Source of the DNA: Bacillus proteolyticus
Lineage (GTDB): Bacteria > Bacillota > Bacilli > Bacillales > Bacillaceae_G
Direction of reading: 5' to 3'
NCBI RefSeq assembly: GCF_001884065.1
Contig: NZ_MACH01000081.1
Span: 1-64,000, forward strand
Length of the DNA stretch: 64,000 bases
The notes under the pieces were generated by a model. That model saw only the letters and a program-made list of their open reading frames with translations, did not search any database and was not told the DNA's origin. Of the stretch, positions 18,212-28,115 are shown one piece after another (positions within the stretch are counted from its first letter, which is position 1; each line of letters starts with the position of its first letter). A program made the position numbers and the translations under genes.

Positions 18212-18234
18212 ACAATCCACTCCTCTTAGCATTT

Positions 18235-18249
18235 TTATAATTATTATCT
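18235..18249 (-). promoter_or_regulatory. PerR-like operator of dps
   Basis: TTATAATTATTATCT matches the Bacillus PerR consensus TTATAATNATTATAA at 13 of 15 positions and lies directly upstream of the dps ribosome binding site. Confidence 0.65.
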
Positions 18250-18453
18250 TTTAATAACCTAATTACATTTTACCATACATTTCCTACTCTTTTGAATGAA
18301 CAGCTTATATGTAACAAAGTTTTAACAACCTTAATATTTCCCTAATATCATATAATTCATGTATTCTTTCAGCTACTTCATATGTCTAATTGTCCAAGCT
18401 CACACATATGCATAATAGTAAGTCAAGCTCATCATAGAAGAAAGAGGGATAAC

Positions 18454-19494
18454 ATGGACAATCAACAATGGCAAGTAGCAAAGAAAGTCGCTGCTACTTA
18501 TATCGGAACTGTCGTTGGAGCTGGATTTGCTACTGGACGAGAAATTGTTGAATTTTTTACAGTGAACGGATTTTACGGAACCATTGGCATATGTATAAGT
18601 GGATTTTTTTTTATTTGGCTCGGCACAAAGATGATGTTGCTTTCATCACAAATAGGGGCATTTTCAGCTCAAGAATTTAACAAATATTTATTTGGGGATG
18701 TATTTGGAAATGTCGTAAACACATTACTATTACTCGTATTATTTGGTGTAACAAGCGTTATGTTATCAGGGGCCGGGGCAGTATTTGAAGAACAACTCCG
18801 CCTCCCGAGACAACTTGGTATTTTCATAACAGTCATCGCCTGTCTCATTATTGGGAGTCGGGGATTACAAGGTGTTTTTGAAGTAAATACACTTGTCGTA
18901 CCTATAATGATGATTTTTATTATCGGTCTTGCTATCACAACCTTTATTCATGGTACAACTCCTCTTATTAACACCGTTCCTACAGAAAGTTGGAATATGA
19001 AATGGATTACTAGCCCGATTACATATGTTGCATTAAATCTTTCACTCGCCCAAAGTGTTCTCGTCCCATTAGCCAGTGAAGTAAAAGACCGAAAAGCTAT
19101 TTTGTGGGGGGGGATTTTAGGAGGCGCAGGGCTTTGCTTCATTTTATTATGTAGCCATTTAGCAATATTATCAGTTGAACAATTTTATCAATACAACATC
19201 CCGATGGCTGAAGTTGTAAGAAGATTTAATGCCACTTTCCACTTTTTCTTTGTTCTTATTATTTTTGGTGAAGTGTTCACAACATTAGTTGGGAATATTT
19301 TCGGAATGACAAAACAAATGCAATCCATTACAGGATGGAAAAGTCATAACATTATTTACTTCATATTACTAATTAGTTATTGCTTTAGTTACATCGGATA
19401 TAGCCAATTACTTCATATTCTATATCCAATTATCGGTTGGGTAAGCATCATTTTACTACCGATTATCGCTTTTAAACAACTTCAAAAAACATGA
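18454..19494 (+). CDS. YkvI-family membrane transporter
   Basis: The 346-residue polytopic membrane protein has about ten hydrophobic segments. The N-terminal AATYIGTVVGAGFATGREIVEFF carries the unwound-helix GAGFATG motif seen in LeuT-fold secondary transporters, and the whole resembles B. subtilis YkvI. The ATG at 18454 follows AGAGGGATA; the longer upstream frame is not preferred. The substrate is unknown. It is a single-gene unit and ends at a strong shared terminator. Confidence 0.82.
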   Translation: MDNQQWQVAKKVAATYIGTVVGAGFATGREIVEFFTVNGFYGTIGICISGFFFIWLGTKMMLLSSQIGAFSAQEFNKYLFGDVFGNVVNTLLLLVLFGVTSVMLSGAGAVFEEQLRLPRQLGIFITVIACLIIGSRGLQGVFEVNTLVVPIMMIFIIGLAITTFIHGTTPLINTVPTESWNMKWITSPITYVALNLSLAQSVLVPLASEVKDRKAILWGGILGGAGLCFILLCSHLAILSVEQFYQYNIPMAEVVRRFNATFHFFFVLIIFGEVFTTLVGNIFGMTKQMQSITGWKSHNIIYFILLISYCFSYIGYSQLLHILYPIIGWVSIILLPIIAFKQLQKT

Positions 19495-19526
19495 AAAAGC
19501 ATCCGTTTATACGGATACTTTTTCAT
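19491..19526. terminator. Bidirectional terminator
   Basis: ATGAAAAAGCATCCG pairs with a complement with one mismatch between the convergent YkvI-like and 122-residue genes. Confidence 0.8.
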
Positions 19527-19528
19527 GT

Positions 19529-19897
19529 TCATTCACACTCTTCACATACTTCCCAATACGGTCCCATTTCTACTGCAAGATATGGCTTTAATTGCAAACG
19601 AATCATTCGACTTGGCATACGTTCTAATACAAATTGAATGCCTTCTTCCTCTTCATCTAACTCAACTTTTGAAATAGCAATTCTTTGCATTGTAGTAATG
19701 GGGCTTCCATCTTTATATAAAGTGATTTTCACCTCATCATATTCATTAAAATACAATTCAACATTCATTTGCTTTTTTAACATTTCATCAACAATTTCAT
19801 AATTATCATTTTGTTCCTGGATTATATATTTCCAGCCGCCTCTATCCAATTCTATCGGAGCAGCTTGGAATAATGTCATCAAATCCTCGTATAGCAT
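19529..19897 (-). CDS. Uncharacterised small acidic protein
   Basis: The 122-residue soluble, strongly acidic protein ends in WEVCEECE. It contains an alternating beta-like segment (MNVELYFNEYDEVKITLYKDG) and a DEEEEG run. No domain is recognised. The ATG follows GAGAGGGGTTAT. It stands alone between the YkvI-like gene and a stretch of about 265 bases in which I see no gene. Confidence 0.6.
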   Translation of the reverse strand: MLYEDLMTLFQAAPIELDRGGWKYIIQEQNDNYEIVDEMLKKQMNVELYFNEYDEVKITLYKDGSPITTMQRIAISKVELDEEEEGIQFVLERMPSRMIRLQLKPYLAVEMGPYWEVCEECE

Positions 19898-20136
19898 AAG
19901 ATAACCCCTCTCTTACTAAAAAACGATGAGTATTTTATATACCCTTTATCTCTATCACTATCCATGTTTATTGTACCATATTTCACGAATCTTACCGCAT
20001 TCATTTGCTTTATAAACACATACAAAACATATAGTATTTTTGATTCATTTTCTACTCACTAGTACATCCCTTTACTTATAACTTATCACTCTCCATATTT
20101 CCTTCACACTACTTATAAATCTAAAAATTCCACACA

Positions 20137-20161
20137 AAAGAAGAGTGATTTTTATCACTCT
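20137..20161 (-). terminator. Terminator of the 101-residue membrane protein gene
   Basis: GAGTGAT and ATCACTC arms with a T-rich exit on the minus strand. Confidence 0.7.
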
Positions 20162-20163
20162 CC

Positions 20164-20469
20164 TCAAAAGACTTTTCCTGCGGCTACTAATGCTAATACT
20201 ATAATTAAACTGGCAAATAATAGCGAGACAATTAAACTAAAAATCGGTAATATTTTCTTTTCATTCTTCTTTGATAATAATCTCAAACTAAGAATGATAT
20301 TTAATGGGACAAATATAAAATAAAAATATTTAACGATTTGTAATGAACTATTTGAAAGTGTTTTAAATACAAACACTTCAATTACAAAAACAGCAAAGAA
20401 TAAAATACTTAACCAAAACGAGACATAACTAAGCCAAGAATGCCTTTTCGTTCCCCAATACACTCCCAT
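20164..20469 (-). CDS. Small multi-pass membrane protein
   Basis: The 101-residue protein has three hydrophobic segments (about residues 14-35, 45-65 and 72-97) separated by short polar loops containing KKNEKK. The start at MGVYWGTK follows AAGGAG with correct spacing; an upstream in-frame ATG lacks one. No known family is recognised. It is single-gene on the minus strand. Confidence 0.6.
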   Translation of the reverse strand: MGVYWGTKRHSWLSYVSFWLSILFFAVFVIEVFVFKTLSNSSLQIVKYFYFIFVPLNIILSLRLLSKKNEKKILPIFSLIVSLLFASLIIVLALVAAGKVF

Positions 20470-20603
20470 AATAATCTCCTTTATATGTAATCTATACAAT
20501 ATTCATTATACACAAACTTAACAAATCCCTCTATTTTTCGACAAATATTAATTAAAATAAAGCTTTAATTATTGAATCCCCCCGTTCCCCACAGGCTATT
20601 AAC

Positions 20604-20652
20604 TAAAAGGACTGCCTCTAATAGCAGTAATACTATTTGAAGCAGCCCTTTC
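20604..20652 (-). terminator. Terminator of the chemoreceptor gene
   Basis: A long imperfect stem (AGGGCTGCTTCAAATAG with CTATTAGAGGCAGTCCT) is followed by a T-run on the minus strand. Confidence 0.8.
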
Positions 20653-20655
20653 TAT

Positions 20656-22638
20656 TTACACTTTAAATCTTTCAATTAATACTTGTAACTCTTCAGCCAT
20701 TTGAGATAGTGTACCCGCCGCAGAACTAATTTCTTCCATAGAAGCTAACTGCTCCTCAGCTGACGCCGCAACACTTTGTGTACTCGTCGCGTTATTTTGT
20801 GCTGTCATTGCAATTTGGCCAACTGAAATAGATACTTCATTTGCACCTTTTGACATTCCATTAGCCGTTTCAACCATCGTTTTAATTTGATCAGCAATTT
20901 CATTTGTAGATTGTAAAATCTCAGTGAAATTTTGTTTTGTTTCATTTGCAATAACAAGTCCAGATTGAACTTCTTCATTTACATTATTCATAGATTTTAC
21001 TGTTTTACTCATATCATCTTGTATTTCACAAATTAATTTACTAATTTCACTCGATGATACGCTAGATTGTTCTGCTAATTTTCGTACTTCATCAGCAACA
21101 ATTGCAAAGCCTCTTCCATGCTCGCCAGCTCTTGCAGCCTCAATTGCTGCATTTAATGCTAGCAGGTGGGTTTGATCTGCAATATTTTGAATTACTTCTA
21201 AAATATCACCAATTTGCTTTGATTTATTATTTAATAACTGGATAACTGCATCTGATTGCGAAACAGATGCCGCAATAGACTGCATTTGATTTACTGTTTT
21301 TCCTACTAGTTTTCCGCCATCTTCTGCTTTTTCACGTGTATGAGCAGAAGCAGTATTAATAGATGATGAACTATTTGCTACATGCTGAATCCCTTCTGTT
21401 ACACCAAACAGTAACATAGCACCATTTTCTACGCTTGCTGTTTGCGTCGTTGCACCACTTGATATTTCATCCATTGCTGATGTAATTTGTTCAGTCGCTT
21501 CACTCGCTTGTCTCACACTTGCTGTTAACTCTTCAGATGCAGCTGCAACATGCCCTGCTGAAGTATTAATTCTTCCGATTAATGTACGTAGTGAATGAGT
21601 CATCTCATTAAAACCTTTCGCAAGTTGTCCAATTTCATCATTTGAATGTATTTGAATCATTTGAGTTAAGTCCCCTTCGCTTATTTCTTTAGAAGTGACA
21701 ACTAATTGTTTTAAAGGTTTGGTAATAGAAAGTGTCACGAAATAAATAAGCACTCCACCTACAACTAATGAAATAAACATTACAATTAACATATTATAAA
21801 ATACAGGTTGAGCAGCCTCAACTACTTCATTTGAGTACATCGTCCCAGCAATTTTCCAACCTGTTTTTAAGTTTGTGGCAAATACCATTTTCTTGTCACT
21901 ACCACTATAAGTGTATGAAAAAGTGCCATGGTTATCTTCGTATATTTTCTTTGCCCAAGAATCATCTGCCTTGTCACCTGGTTTTTCTTGAGGGTGAGCA
22001 ATTATTTTTTTGTTCCCATCTAAAATGAAAGCATAGCCTTTTTTACCAATATTGATTAACTTTGTTGTTTTTAATAAATTATCTAAATTTAAATCTACTG
22101 CAACAACACCATTTTTATCTTCAGTTTGTTTTGCGATTGTTACGACAGTATGCCCATTTCCTTGTGCCTTATATGGTTCAGTGACAACAATTCCACCTTG
22201 CTTATTCACTGCATCTTTATACCAAGAACGCGCTGTTGGATCATAATCTGTTTCCATTTGTATTTTTGGTTCTTGTACAAATTTTTTATCGTTTCCGGCA
22301 ACATACACTTGTTCTACACCTTTGTTCAAACTAATATATTGAGATAATGTTTTTCTTAGTTCATCCTGTTTATCCCCTTGATACATATCAGTATGAATCA
22401 CTCGTGCAAAATTATTTACATCGTTGAATTTCGCTTCAATCATTTGATTGATTAAATTATCCAATATTTTTATATTATCCTGAGCACTACTCATAATTTG
22501 TGATTCAAAATTCTTTTTAGCTGTTTGATACGACATGCCCCCAATAATAGAGACTGCCGCAATTAATATAACAAAAAATGAAATTAATAGCTTTTTTGCT
22601 ACTTTCATATCTCTAAACCAACTTACTAGTTTACGCAT
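20656..22638 (-). CDS. Methyl-accepting chemotaxis protein
   Basis: The 660-residue receptor has a first membrane span at about 12-35 and an extracellular dCache-type sensing domain (about 40-275, with the [12 protein letters not shown] motif of amino-acid sensors). A second span lies at about 280-303, then a HAMP domain ([20 protein letters not shown]) and the cytoplasmic signalling domain with its hairpin tip, [28 protein letters not shown], split here by normal sequence. It would bind a small ligand and control CheA. The ATG (MRKLV) follows CAGGAGG. It is monocistronic. The ligand is unknown, though the dCache motif is compatible with amino acids. Confidence 0.92.
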   Translation of the reverse strand: MRKLVSWFRDMKVAKKLLISFFVILIAAVSIIGGMSYQTAKKNFESQIMSSAQDNIKILDNLINQMIEAKFNDVNNFARVIHTDMYQGDKQDELRKTLSQYISLNKGVEQVYVAGNDKKFVQEPKIQMETDYDPTARSWYKDAVNKQGGIVVTEPYKAQGNGHTVVTIAKQTEDKNGVVAVDLNLDNLLKTTKLINIGKKGYAFILDGNKKIIAHPQEKPGDKADDSWAKKIYEDNHGTFSYTYSGSDKKMVFATNLKTGWKIAGTMYSNEVVEAAQPVFYNMLIVMFISLVVGGVLIYFVTLSITKPLKQLVVTSKEISEGDLTQMIQIHSNDEIGQLAKGFNEMTHSLRTLIGRINTSAGHVAAASEELTASVRQASEATEQITSAMDEISSGATTQTASVENGAMLLFGVTEGIQHVANSSSSINTASAHTREKAEDGGKLVGKTVNQMQSIAASVSQSDAVIQLLNNKSKQIGDILEVIQNIADQTHLLALNAAIEAARAGEHGRGFAIVADEVRKLAEQSSVSSSEISKLICEIQDDMSKTVKSMNNVNEEVQSGLVIANETKQNFTEILQSTNEIADQIKTMVETANGMSKGANEVSISVGQIAMTAQNNATSTQSVAASAEEQLASMEEISSAAGTLSQMAEELQVLIERFKV

Positions 22639-22817
22639 TATAAACCTCCTGCATTTCAATATTAAGCTCTAAAGATTAAATGAGCTAATTTTGAATATAT
22701 CCCATTCCTTAGTTACTATTTTTATCACTTGTTTTGATGAACACTTTGTAAAGTTTAAACAAATCAATTCCATTTATCTATATATATGAATAATATTAAT
22801 ATAAAATTTACAAATAC

Positions 22818-22848
22818 AAAAAACCAAAGGAACAAGCCCTTTGGTTTT
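22818..22848 (-). terminator. Terminator of the rsgA-like gene
   Basis: AAACCAAAGG and CCTTTGGTTT arms with A- and T-runs on either side, abutting the stop codon. Confidence 0.8.
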
Positions 22849-23898
22849 TTATATTTTTTTATGTTGTTTAGAAATCTTTTTCCATCTATCTCGTTCCGCT
22901 CTTGCCAGAGTAATGTTTTGTTTTCTCATAACATATGCCAATTCTCTTTGCAGCTTTTTATAGCTTAGCAAGCGCTCTACAGGTATACTTCCGTTATCTA
23001 TAGCACTTCGCACTGCACATCCTGGTTCACCGTCATGTTTACAATCTCGAAAGCGGCAAGTATGTGCAAGATCTTCAATATCAGAAAATGTAGTTTGGAT
23101 TGCCCCGCTTCCTTCCCAAAGCTGAAGTTCTCTCATACCAGGAGTATCAATTACTAAACCACCACTTGGTAATTGGAATAATTCACGGTGAGTTGTCGTA
23201 TGTCTCCCTTTACTATCTTCTTCACGTATATCTCCGGTTTTTGCTACAACTGTTCCTGTTAATGCATTTAACAAAGTAGATTTCCCTGCACCTGAAGATC
23301 CAACTAAGGCAATGGTTTTTCCTGGTGAAACAAATTGTTGCAATGATTCTATTCCGACGTACGCTAAGCTATCAACAACAAATACAGGAACACCGATTGC
23401 TACTGCTTCAGTTTCTGCAATTTTTTGTTCCACATCTTCACATAAACTACTCTTCGTTAAAACAATAATAGGCATTGCACCACTCTCATAAGCCAATAGC
23501 AAATAACGTTCCATCCTTCTTACGTTGAAATCATGGTTAAGAGCATTTACTAAAAAAAGATAATCCACATTCGTAGCTATAATCTGTTCCTCTGTTCGGT
23601 AGCCAGCCTCTTGTCTAGAAAAAGAGCTTCTCCTTGGAAAAATACGATGAATAATTGCCTTTCGCTCTCCTTCTATTTTCTTTATATACACCCAATCACC
23701 AACTGCCGGATAATCCCCTTTCGTTAACGCTTCATGACGAAACTTTCCAGACAGTTCCGCTACATATTCACCATCAGTACAAATAATCCGATATATATGC
23801 TTATGCTCAAGTAAAATACGTCCTACTTCATAGTTCTCTACAGCTTGTTCCTCAAAAAAAGAATCCCATCCGAACGATTCTAAAATATTTTGATCCAA
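22849..23898 (-). CDS. rsgA: RsgA-like ribosome-associated circularly permuted GTPase
   Basis: The 349-residue protein is longer than the usual RsgA of about 290 residues. The order is an OB-fold (about 35-110), the permuted GTPase with the G4-type LTKSS before the P-loop GSSGAGKSTLLNALTG (about 204-219), DTPGMREL, and a C-terminal zinc finger CRFRDCKHDGEPGC. RsgA assists 30S subunit maturation. The long N-terminal portion suggests this is the second paralogue present in many Bacillus genomes rather than the primary copy in the prkC cluster. It stands alone with a GGAGGATATC site. Confidence 0.88.
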   Translation of the reverse strand: MDQNILESFGWDSFFEEQAVENYEVGRILLEHKHIYRIICTDGEYVAELSGKFRHEALTKGDYPAVGDWVYIKKIEGERKAIIHRIFPRRSSFSRQEAGYRTEEQIIATNVDYLFLVNALNHDFNVRRMERYLLLAYESGAMPIIVLTKSSLCEDVEQKIAETEAVAIGVPVFVVDSLAYVGIESLQQFVSPGKTIALVGSSGAGKSTLLNALTGTVVAKTGDIREEDSKGRHTTTHRELFQLPSGGLVIDTPGMRELQLWEGSGAIQTTFSDIEDLAHTCRFRDCKHDGEPGCAVRSAIDNGSIPVERLLSYKKLQRELAYVMRKQNITLARAERDRWKKISKQHKKI

Positions 23899-23946
23899 AT
23901 TGATATCCTCCCTAGTTTGAACTTAGTGGAAGGATTGTGCGCTCAC

Positions 23947-24015
23947 TTATAGAGTATCGCCCTTTCCGTCCACCTTTGTATTTGGTTTATTATTCATATA
24001 AGTTAATTTCGCCAT
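23947..24015 (-). CDS. Possible 22-residue peptide
   Basis: A short frame MAKLTYMNNKPNTKVDGKGD plus two residues begins 9 bases after GGGGTGAT. It lies in the gap between dinB and the rsgA-like gene. No family is known, and coding is uncertain. Confidence 0.3.
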   Translation of the reverse strand: MAKLTYMNNKPNTKVDGKGDTL

Positions 24016-24080
24016 AATACATCACCCCGTTCTAATTTTAATTACTCTCATTATATGGAATATCTTATTAAAAAGCCACC

Positions 24081-24608
24081 TTATTTAACGTAATTTTCAA
24101 ACAACTTGTTTTTTAGCATTTTAATTTGGCCGCGATGACTAATTTCATCTTCTAGCACATGAAACCAAAGGTAGTGCTGATTATACGCTACGCCATTAGG
24201 CCACTTTCTTTCTGACATTAGCCATTCGTCATCCTGTTCACTCAAACACTTCAGTGTTGCTTCTCGCACTTTTTGCAAAAGTTGTACATAATACTGTATT
24301 TCATGACCACGAATCGTTCTCCCCGCTTCTCCTAAATACAGTGCATCTTCCCATACTTCTAATTCTTCTTTTGTGAAGTCACGATTTTGAAATGAAATAA
24401 GCTGATGGACTTTTTCTATAGCTGCTATATGCTTTAATAAAGCTCCAATTGAATTTCCACCACTTGGCATAATTAAATCTAATTGCTCAACTGATAGATT
24501 TTCTATTTCCTGTAATGTTACCGTCCTCGTATGCTCCAGCATACTTACTAATTCACCTATATTTTTTGTATAACCATCTACACTTCTTACTCGATAATCT
24601 ATATTCAT
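24081..24608 (-). CDS. DinB-family protein
   Basis: The 175-residue four-helix protein of the DinB/YfiT superfamily has the metal-binding His triad in ALLKHIAAIEK, WFHVLEDEISHRGQI and neighbouring residues. Some members are thiol (bacillithiol) transferases; others have unknown roles. The start at MNIDYRV follows AAAGGGGTG. It is single-gene with no evident SOS box in the 175 bases upstream. The specific reaction is unknown. Confidence 0.8.
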   Translation of the reverse strand: MNIDYRVRSVDGYTKNIGELVSMLEHTRTVTLQEIENLSVEQLDLIMPSGGNSIGALLKHIAAIEKVHQLISFQNRDFTKEELEVWEDALYLGEAGRTIRGHEIQYYVQLLQKVREATLKCLSEQDDEWLMSERKWPNGVAYNQHYLWFHVLEDEISHRGQIKMLKNKLFENYVK

Positions 24609-24804
24609 ATCACGCACCCCTTTCTGCATTCATATTATTGTAAAAGTTGTTCATATAATAGACTGAAATATATCGAAATTTTCTGTTATAATTAAATTGA
24701 ATAAGGAATATACCCAAACAAACTTTCTCAATATGCTTATATGAAATATTAAAAGGAATCAATATGAAAAAATCGAATCTTATTCACTAAAAGGAGTGGA
24801 TTCG

Positions 24805-25152
24805 ATGGAAATGTATCAATGGCTAACTGCTGTTCTAGTTGGTGGCATTACTGGCTTCGTTTCCCATCTGATCAATAACCAAGGCAAGTTATTGCTTCCA
24901 CGCCGTTTAAAAACGTTTTTCCACTTTGGGTTTTTAACCGATATATTGACCGGTTGCCTAGCTGCACTTCTTGGACTCGTTTTATTCGATGTCACCACAA
25001 TAAAAGAAATTATAAAAGTATCTATTGTAACTGCCATTTCAGGTCAAACATTTTTACTTCATCAAGCCTTAGGTGGTGAACAGGCTAAAAACACGCAAAT
25101 TGGGAAAGCTGATGAGAAAATTCAAGAAATTGACAAACTATTACGACGTTAA
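24805..25152 (+). CDS. Small membrane protein (DUF4257-like)
   Basis: The 115-residue protein has hydrophobic segments at about 6-20, 42-64 and a weaker one near 70-88, followed by a polar helical tail (QIGKADEKIQEIDKLLRR). It recalls the Bacillus DUF4257 family of unknown function. The ATG at 24805 follows AAGGAG by eight bases; an in-frame GTG closer to the site is less likely. It may be cotranscribed with the 74-residue gene downstream. Confidence 0.6.
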   Translation: MEMYQWLTAVLVGGITGFVSHLINNQGKLLLPRRLKTFFHFGFLTDILTGCLAALLGLVLFDVTTIKEIIKVSIVTAISGQTFLLHQALGGEQAKNTQIGKADEKIQEIDKLLRR

Positions 25153-25236
25153 TCTATACTTTCTTTAAAAATTATTGTTATAATGAAAAATAAATATTTT
25201 CTATTGCGTCGTTTGTCAGAAGAAAGGGTGTTTCGT

Positions 25237-25461
25237 ATGACAAAAAAGAAAATAGAAGATTTCTTAACAAACTCCGAAAAAGAGGAACTGCTAGAAAACT
25301 ATAAATGTTTACGAGAAGCCCGCACAAAAAGCGAAGCTAACCATTTTGGTGAAGCAGTAGACCATCTATTAAATAAAGTAAAAAAGCGAATTATTAAAGA
25401 TGCAGGCATACATGATGAAAATGCAGCAACTATTCAATCAAAACGAAAAGCACTGTTTTAG
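25237..25461 (+). CDS. Small helical protein of unknown function
   Basis: The 74-residue charged helical protein (MTKKKIEDFLTNSEKEELLE at its start) has no membrane span. The ATG at 25237 follows AGAAAGG, although the open frame extends 18 codons upstream through AT-rich sequence with no ribosome binding site. It lies 84 bases after the DUF4257-like gene and ends at a long bidirectional terminator. No domain is recognised. Confidence 0.6.
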   Translation: MTKKKIEDFLTNSEKEELLENYKCLREARTKSEANHFGEAVDHLLNKVKKRIIKDAGIHDENAATIQSKRKALF

Positions 25462-25490
25462 ACTTATCCCTAAAACAGTGCTTTTCGTTT
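25441..25490. terminator. Long bidirectional terminator
   Basis: Twenty-base perfect arms, beginning AAACGAAAAGCACTG, surround a ten-base loop between convergent genes; the left arm is inside the last codons of the + strand gene. Confidence 0.85.
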
Positions 25491-25499
25491 GCAACACTT

Positions 25500-26675
25500 T
25501 TATGATGCAAGTCCTTTTTTATTTTCTTCAGCAAGCTTTTCACTTTTTCTAAAAAAGAATAACGCAATAATATACAGTAGCGCTGTAAAACATCCTACTA
25601 AAACAAAACTATGAGACGTAGCAAATAATACTCCAGCTACTGCCGCTCCAATCATTTGGCCAATGTACATAGAAGCATTAGCAAGAGCAGCTCCTGTTCC
25701 TCTTGCTACACTAGACATGTTTTGTAAGCGTCCCATCATCAATACAAACAAAATTCCTGTCACAAAAAATAAAATAAAGAAGAATAATTCAACAAATATA
25801 ATGTTATTTAAATGAGGAAGTATTACATATAGCACTGCTGTAAATATAATTCCACCATAAAAAGAAATGTTATAACCGATTTTGTTTACAATTCTAGGAC
25901 CAAAAATATTACCGGTCAAATTTCCTAATCCCAATATAATCATAGCTGTTCCTACTTCATTAACCTGTAAACCGAATTGAACTGCAAGCCATACACCAAA
26001 GAATGAGAATGCTGCGAAATTACCAGTTTGAAAAATAAAATATGCCAAATAAGAGAGTGGAACCTTTGAATCTCTAAGTAATTGTTTATAACGCCGTAAG
26101 ATTGATTGTTTATTATCCTCTGTTTGAACAGGCTTTATTTCTGGTATAAAAACACCAATAGAAATAACAAGTAATGCTGACAGGATGCCAATGACAAAGA
26201 ATGGCGTTGTATAATGTATCGTTGCTAAATAGGCCCCAATTGGCAGTCCAAGAATTTGAGCGACTGATAATCCCGCTGTTGCAATCCCAATTGCTTTCAC
26301 AATTTGCTTCTTCTCTATAAGTAGTGGAATAGATGCCCACACTTGCGGAGATACAAACGCTGCACTTACACCTGCTAAAAATCGAAAAATCAGCATCCAT
26401 AAAAAACTAGGTGCAATTCCGCACAAAAACGTACTAATTGCGAAAAAAATCATACCTAGTATCATTACTTTTTTTCTGTTTAATCCATCTGATATAGGAC
26501 CAGCGATAAGTACAAATCCAGCGTATCCTAAAGCATATGAGCTTACCATCCACCCTGACAACTCAGTTGAAACATGATACACCTGTTGTAATGTCGGCAA
26601 AAGTGGTGAAATTAAGAAAGTATCTGTACCGATCATAAACATTATCGTAAAGAATACAGCTAGCACTCTTTTCAT
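25500..26675 (-). CDS. MFS transporter
   Basis: The 391-residue 12-segment permease has the MFS motif A, GPISDGLNRKKVMILG, after helix 2 (about residues 60-75) and the FRFLAGVSAAFVSP motif B-like helix 4. It belongs to the DHA1-type exporters, often handling drugs or sugars; the substrate is unknown. A terminator lies between it and the upstream aldo/keto reductase gene, so the two are at most partly cotranscribed, though both may answer to the ArsR regulator. Confidence 0.87.
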   Translation of the reverse strand: MKRVLAVFFTIMFMIGTDTFLISPLLPTLQQVYHVSTELSGWMVSSYALGYAGFVLIAGPISDGLNRKKVMILGMIFFAISTFLCGIAPSFLWMLIFRFLAGVSAAFVSPQVWASIPLLIEKKQIVKAIGIATAGLSVAQILGLPIGAYLATIHYTTPFFVIGILSALLVISIGVFIPEIKPVQTEDNKQSILRRYKQLLRDSKVPLSYLAYFIFQTGNFAAFSFFGVWLAVQFGLQVNEVGTAMIILGLGNLTGNIFGPRIVNKIGYNISFYGGIIFTAVLYVILPHLNNIIFVELFFFILFFVTGILFVLMMGRLQNMSSVARGTGAALANASMYIGQMIGAAVAGVLFATSHSFVLVGCFTALLYIIALFFFRKSEKLAEENKKGLAS

Positions 26676-26695
26676 TTAAACCTTCTCCTTTATAT

Positions 26696-26720
26696 AAAAA
26701 GAGGGTACTATCCCTCTTTT
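26696..26720 (-). terminator. Terminator of the aldo/keto reductase gene
   Basis: AAAAAGAGGG and CCCTCTTTT arms between the two minus-strand genes. Confidence 0.75.
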
Positions 26721-26723
26721 CAA

Positions 26724-27659
26724 CTAATCTTCTAATATAGATTCAATTTGTTTCATATCCTGTTCATTCAATAAAACGTCCACTGCTCTAACACTTTCTC
26801 TTATTTGCGCTGCTCGCTTCCCGCCAGGAATAACAGTATCAATTCCTTCTTTATTTAATAACCATGCTAACGCTAAGTGAGATACTTCAATATTATTTTC
26901 TTTAGCTAAGTCTTTTAACTTTTCCACTTTCTTAAAGTTACTCTTATATGTATTTTCTTCAAATAGATTTACACTTTGGCGCCAATCGCCTTCATTCAAT
27001 TTCAAATCTTCTGTATATTTACCACCTAATATTCCGAAAGCAAGTGGTCCATACGGAATAAATGAAATACCTGCTTCAATACAATACGGCAATAATTCTT
27101 CCCCAGCAGTGCGATCTAACATATTGTAAGGCGCTTGTACAACATCTATATCTCCATATCGATTTGCTTTTTTTAATTGTTCTACACTTACATTTGAAAT
27201 CCCAATTGAACGAATTTTCCCTTCTTCTTTTAAACGGGTAAGCCCTCCAATTGAATCTATGTAACTTGTTTCAGGGTTTGTAAAATGTAAATAATATAAA
27301 TCAATATAATCTGTCTGTAATCTTCTTAAACTATTTTCCACAGCATTTCTTAAATAGTTTGGTTCATTATTAATATGAACCTCTCCATTTAATAGCGGCT
27401 GTATTCCACCTTTTGTAGCAAGTACAAATTCGTGGCGTTTCTCTTTTATTACTTCTCCAACCAATTCCTCTGATCTACCGAAACCGTATGAATCCGCTGT
27501 ATCAAAAAATGTAATACCTTGCTGAATAGCTTCTTCTATTAATCGCTTTCCTTCTTCCTCATTCACATCAGCGTATAAATTATGTCCCCCTACTGCATTC
27601 GTTCCTAACCCCAACTTAGAAATATTTATTCCTGCCTTTTGCAATTTTGTATACTTCAT
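26724..27659 (-). CDS. Aldo/keto reductase
   Basis: The 311-residue NADPH-dependent reductase has Asp and Tyr in DTADSYGFGRSEELVGEV, Lys in LATKGG and His in YYLHFTNPE completing the tetrad. IGISNVSVEQLK and VIPGGKRAAQI form the cofactor site. It is divergent from an ArsR-type regulator, and a 36-base inverted repeat lies between them, so it is probably the regulator's main target. The inducer and substrate are unknown. Confidence 0.9.
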   Translation of the reverse strand: MKYTKLQKAGINISKLGLGTNAVGGHNLYADVNEEEGKRLIEEAIQQGITFFDTADSYGFGRSEELVGEVIKEKRHEFVLATKGGIQPLLNGEVHINNEPNYLRNAVENSLRRLQTDYIDLYYLHFTNPETSYIDSIGGLTRLKEEGKIRSIGISNVSVEQLKKANRYGDIDVVQAPYNMLDRTAGEELLPYCIEAGISFIPYGPLAFGILGGKYTEDLKLNEGDWRQSVNLFEENTYKSNFKKVEKLKDLAKENNIEVSHLALAWLLNKEGIDTVIPGGKRAAQIRESVRAVDVLLNEQDMKQIESILED

Positions 27660-27674
27660 TTTTTATCCCCCTGT

Positions 27675-27710
27675 ATTTCTATTGTTCGAATATAATCGAA
27701 CAATAGAAAT
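27675..27710. promoter_or_regulatory. Operator of the AKR/arsR divergent pair
   Basis: Two perfect 15-base inverted arms (ATTTCTATTGTTCGA and its complement) are separated by six bases. The element lies 15 bases upstream of the reductase start and 57 before the regulator start. Confidence 0.7.
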
Positions 27711-27766
27711 ATACCACTTTGTATGTTATAGTGCAAATATCTTAACTTATACAAGCAGGTGAAAAA

Positions 27767-28075
27767 ATGCGTACACTCTATCATCCGAACCGAGAGGAAA
27801 TTCAATTCTCTTCAGTCTTATATGCACTTAGCGATCAAATCCGTTTACAAATTGTAAATATGTTACTTGAGAAAAATGAGCAATCTTGTGGTTCATTAAA
27901 CATCACTATCGCGAAATCAACTTTATCTCATCATTTCAAGGTTTTACGTGAATCAGGTGTTATGTACACACGCCTTGAAGGAACACAACGTTTCATTTCA
28001 ATTCGTGAAGAAGATTTAAATACTAGATTCCCTGGTTTATTAGATGTTGTAGTACATGCGACAGAACCATACTAA
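27767..28075 (+). CDS. ArsR-family winged-helix regulator
   Basis: The 102-residue protein is a bare winged helix: YALSDQIRLQIVNMLLE (helices 1-2), KSTLSHHFKVLRESGVMYTRLEG (recognition helix and wing). It has no metal-binding ELCVCDL motif, so it is unlikely to sense arsenic or zinc in the classical way; a redox or small-molecule signal is possible (Cys in NEQSCGSL). It probably represses itself and the divergent reductase through the long inverted repeat. Confidence 0.87.
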   Translation: MRTLYHPNREEIQFSSVLYALSDQIRLQIVNMLLEKNEQSCGSLNITIAKSTLSHHFKVLRESGVMYTRLEGTQRFISIREEDLNTRFPGLLDVVVHATEPY

Positions 28076-28110
28076 AAAACATCTCATATAAATATGAGAT
28101 GTTTTTTAGT
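28071..28110. terminator. Bidirectional terminator
   Basis: ACTAAAAAACATCTCATA and its complement enclose a four-base loop between convergent arsR-type and protease genes. Confidence 0.85.
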
Positions 28111-28115
28111 AATTA

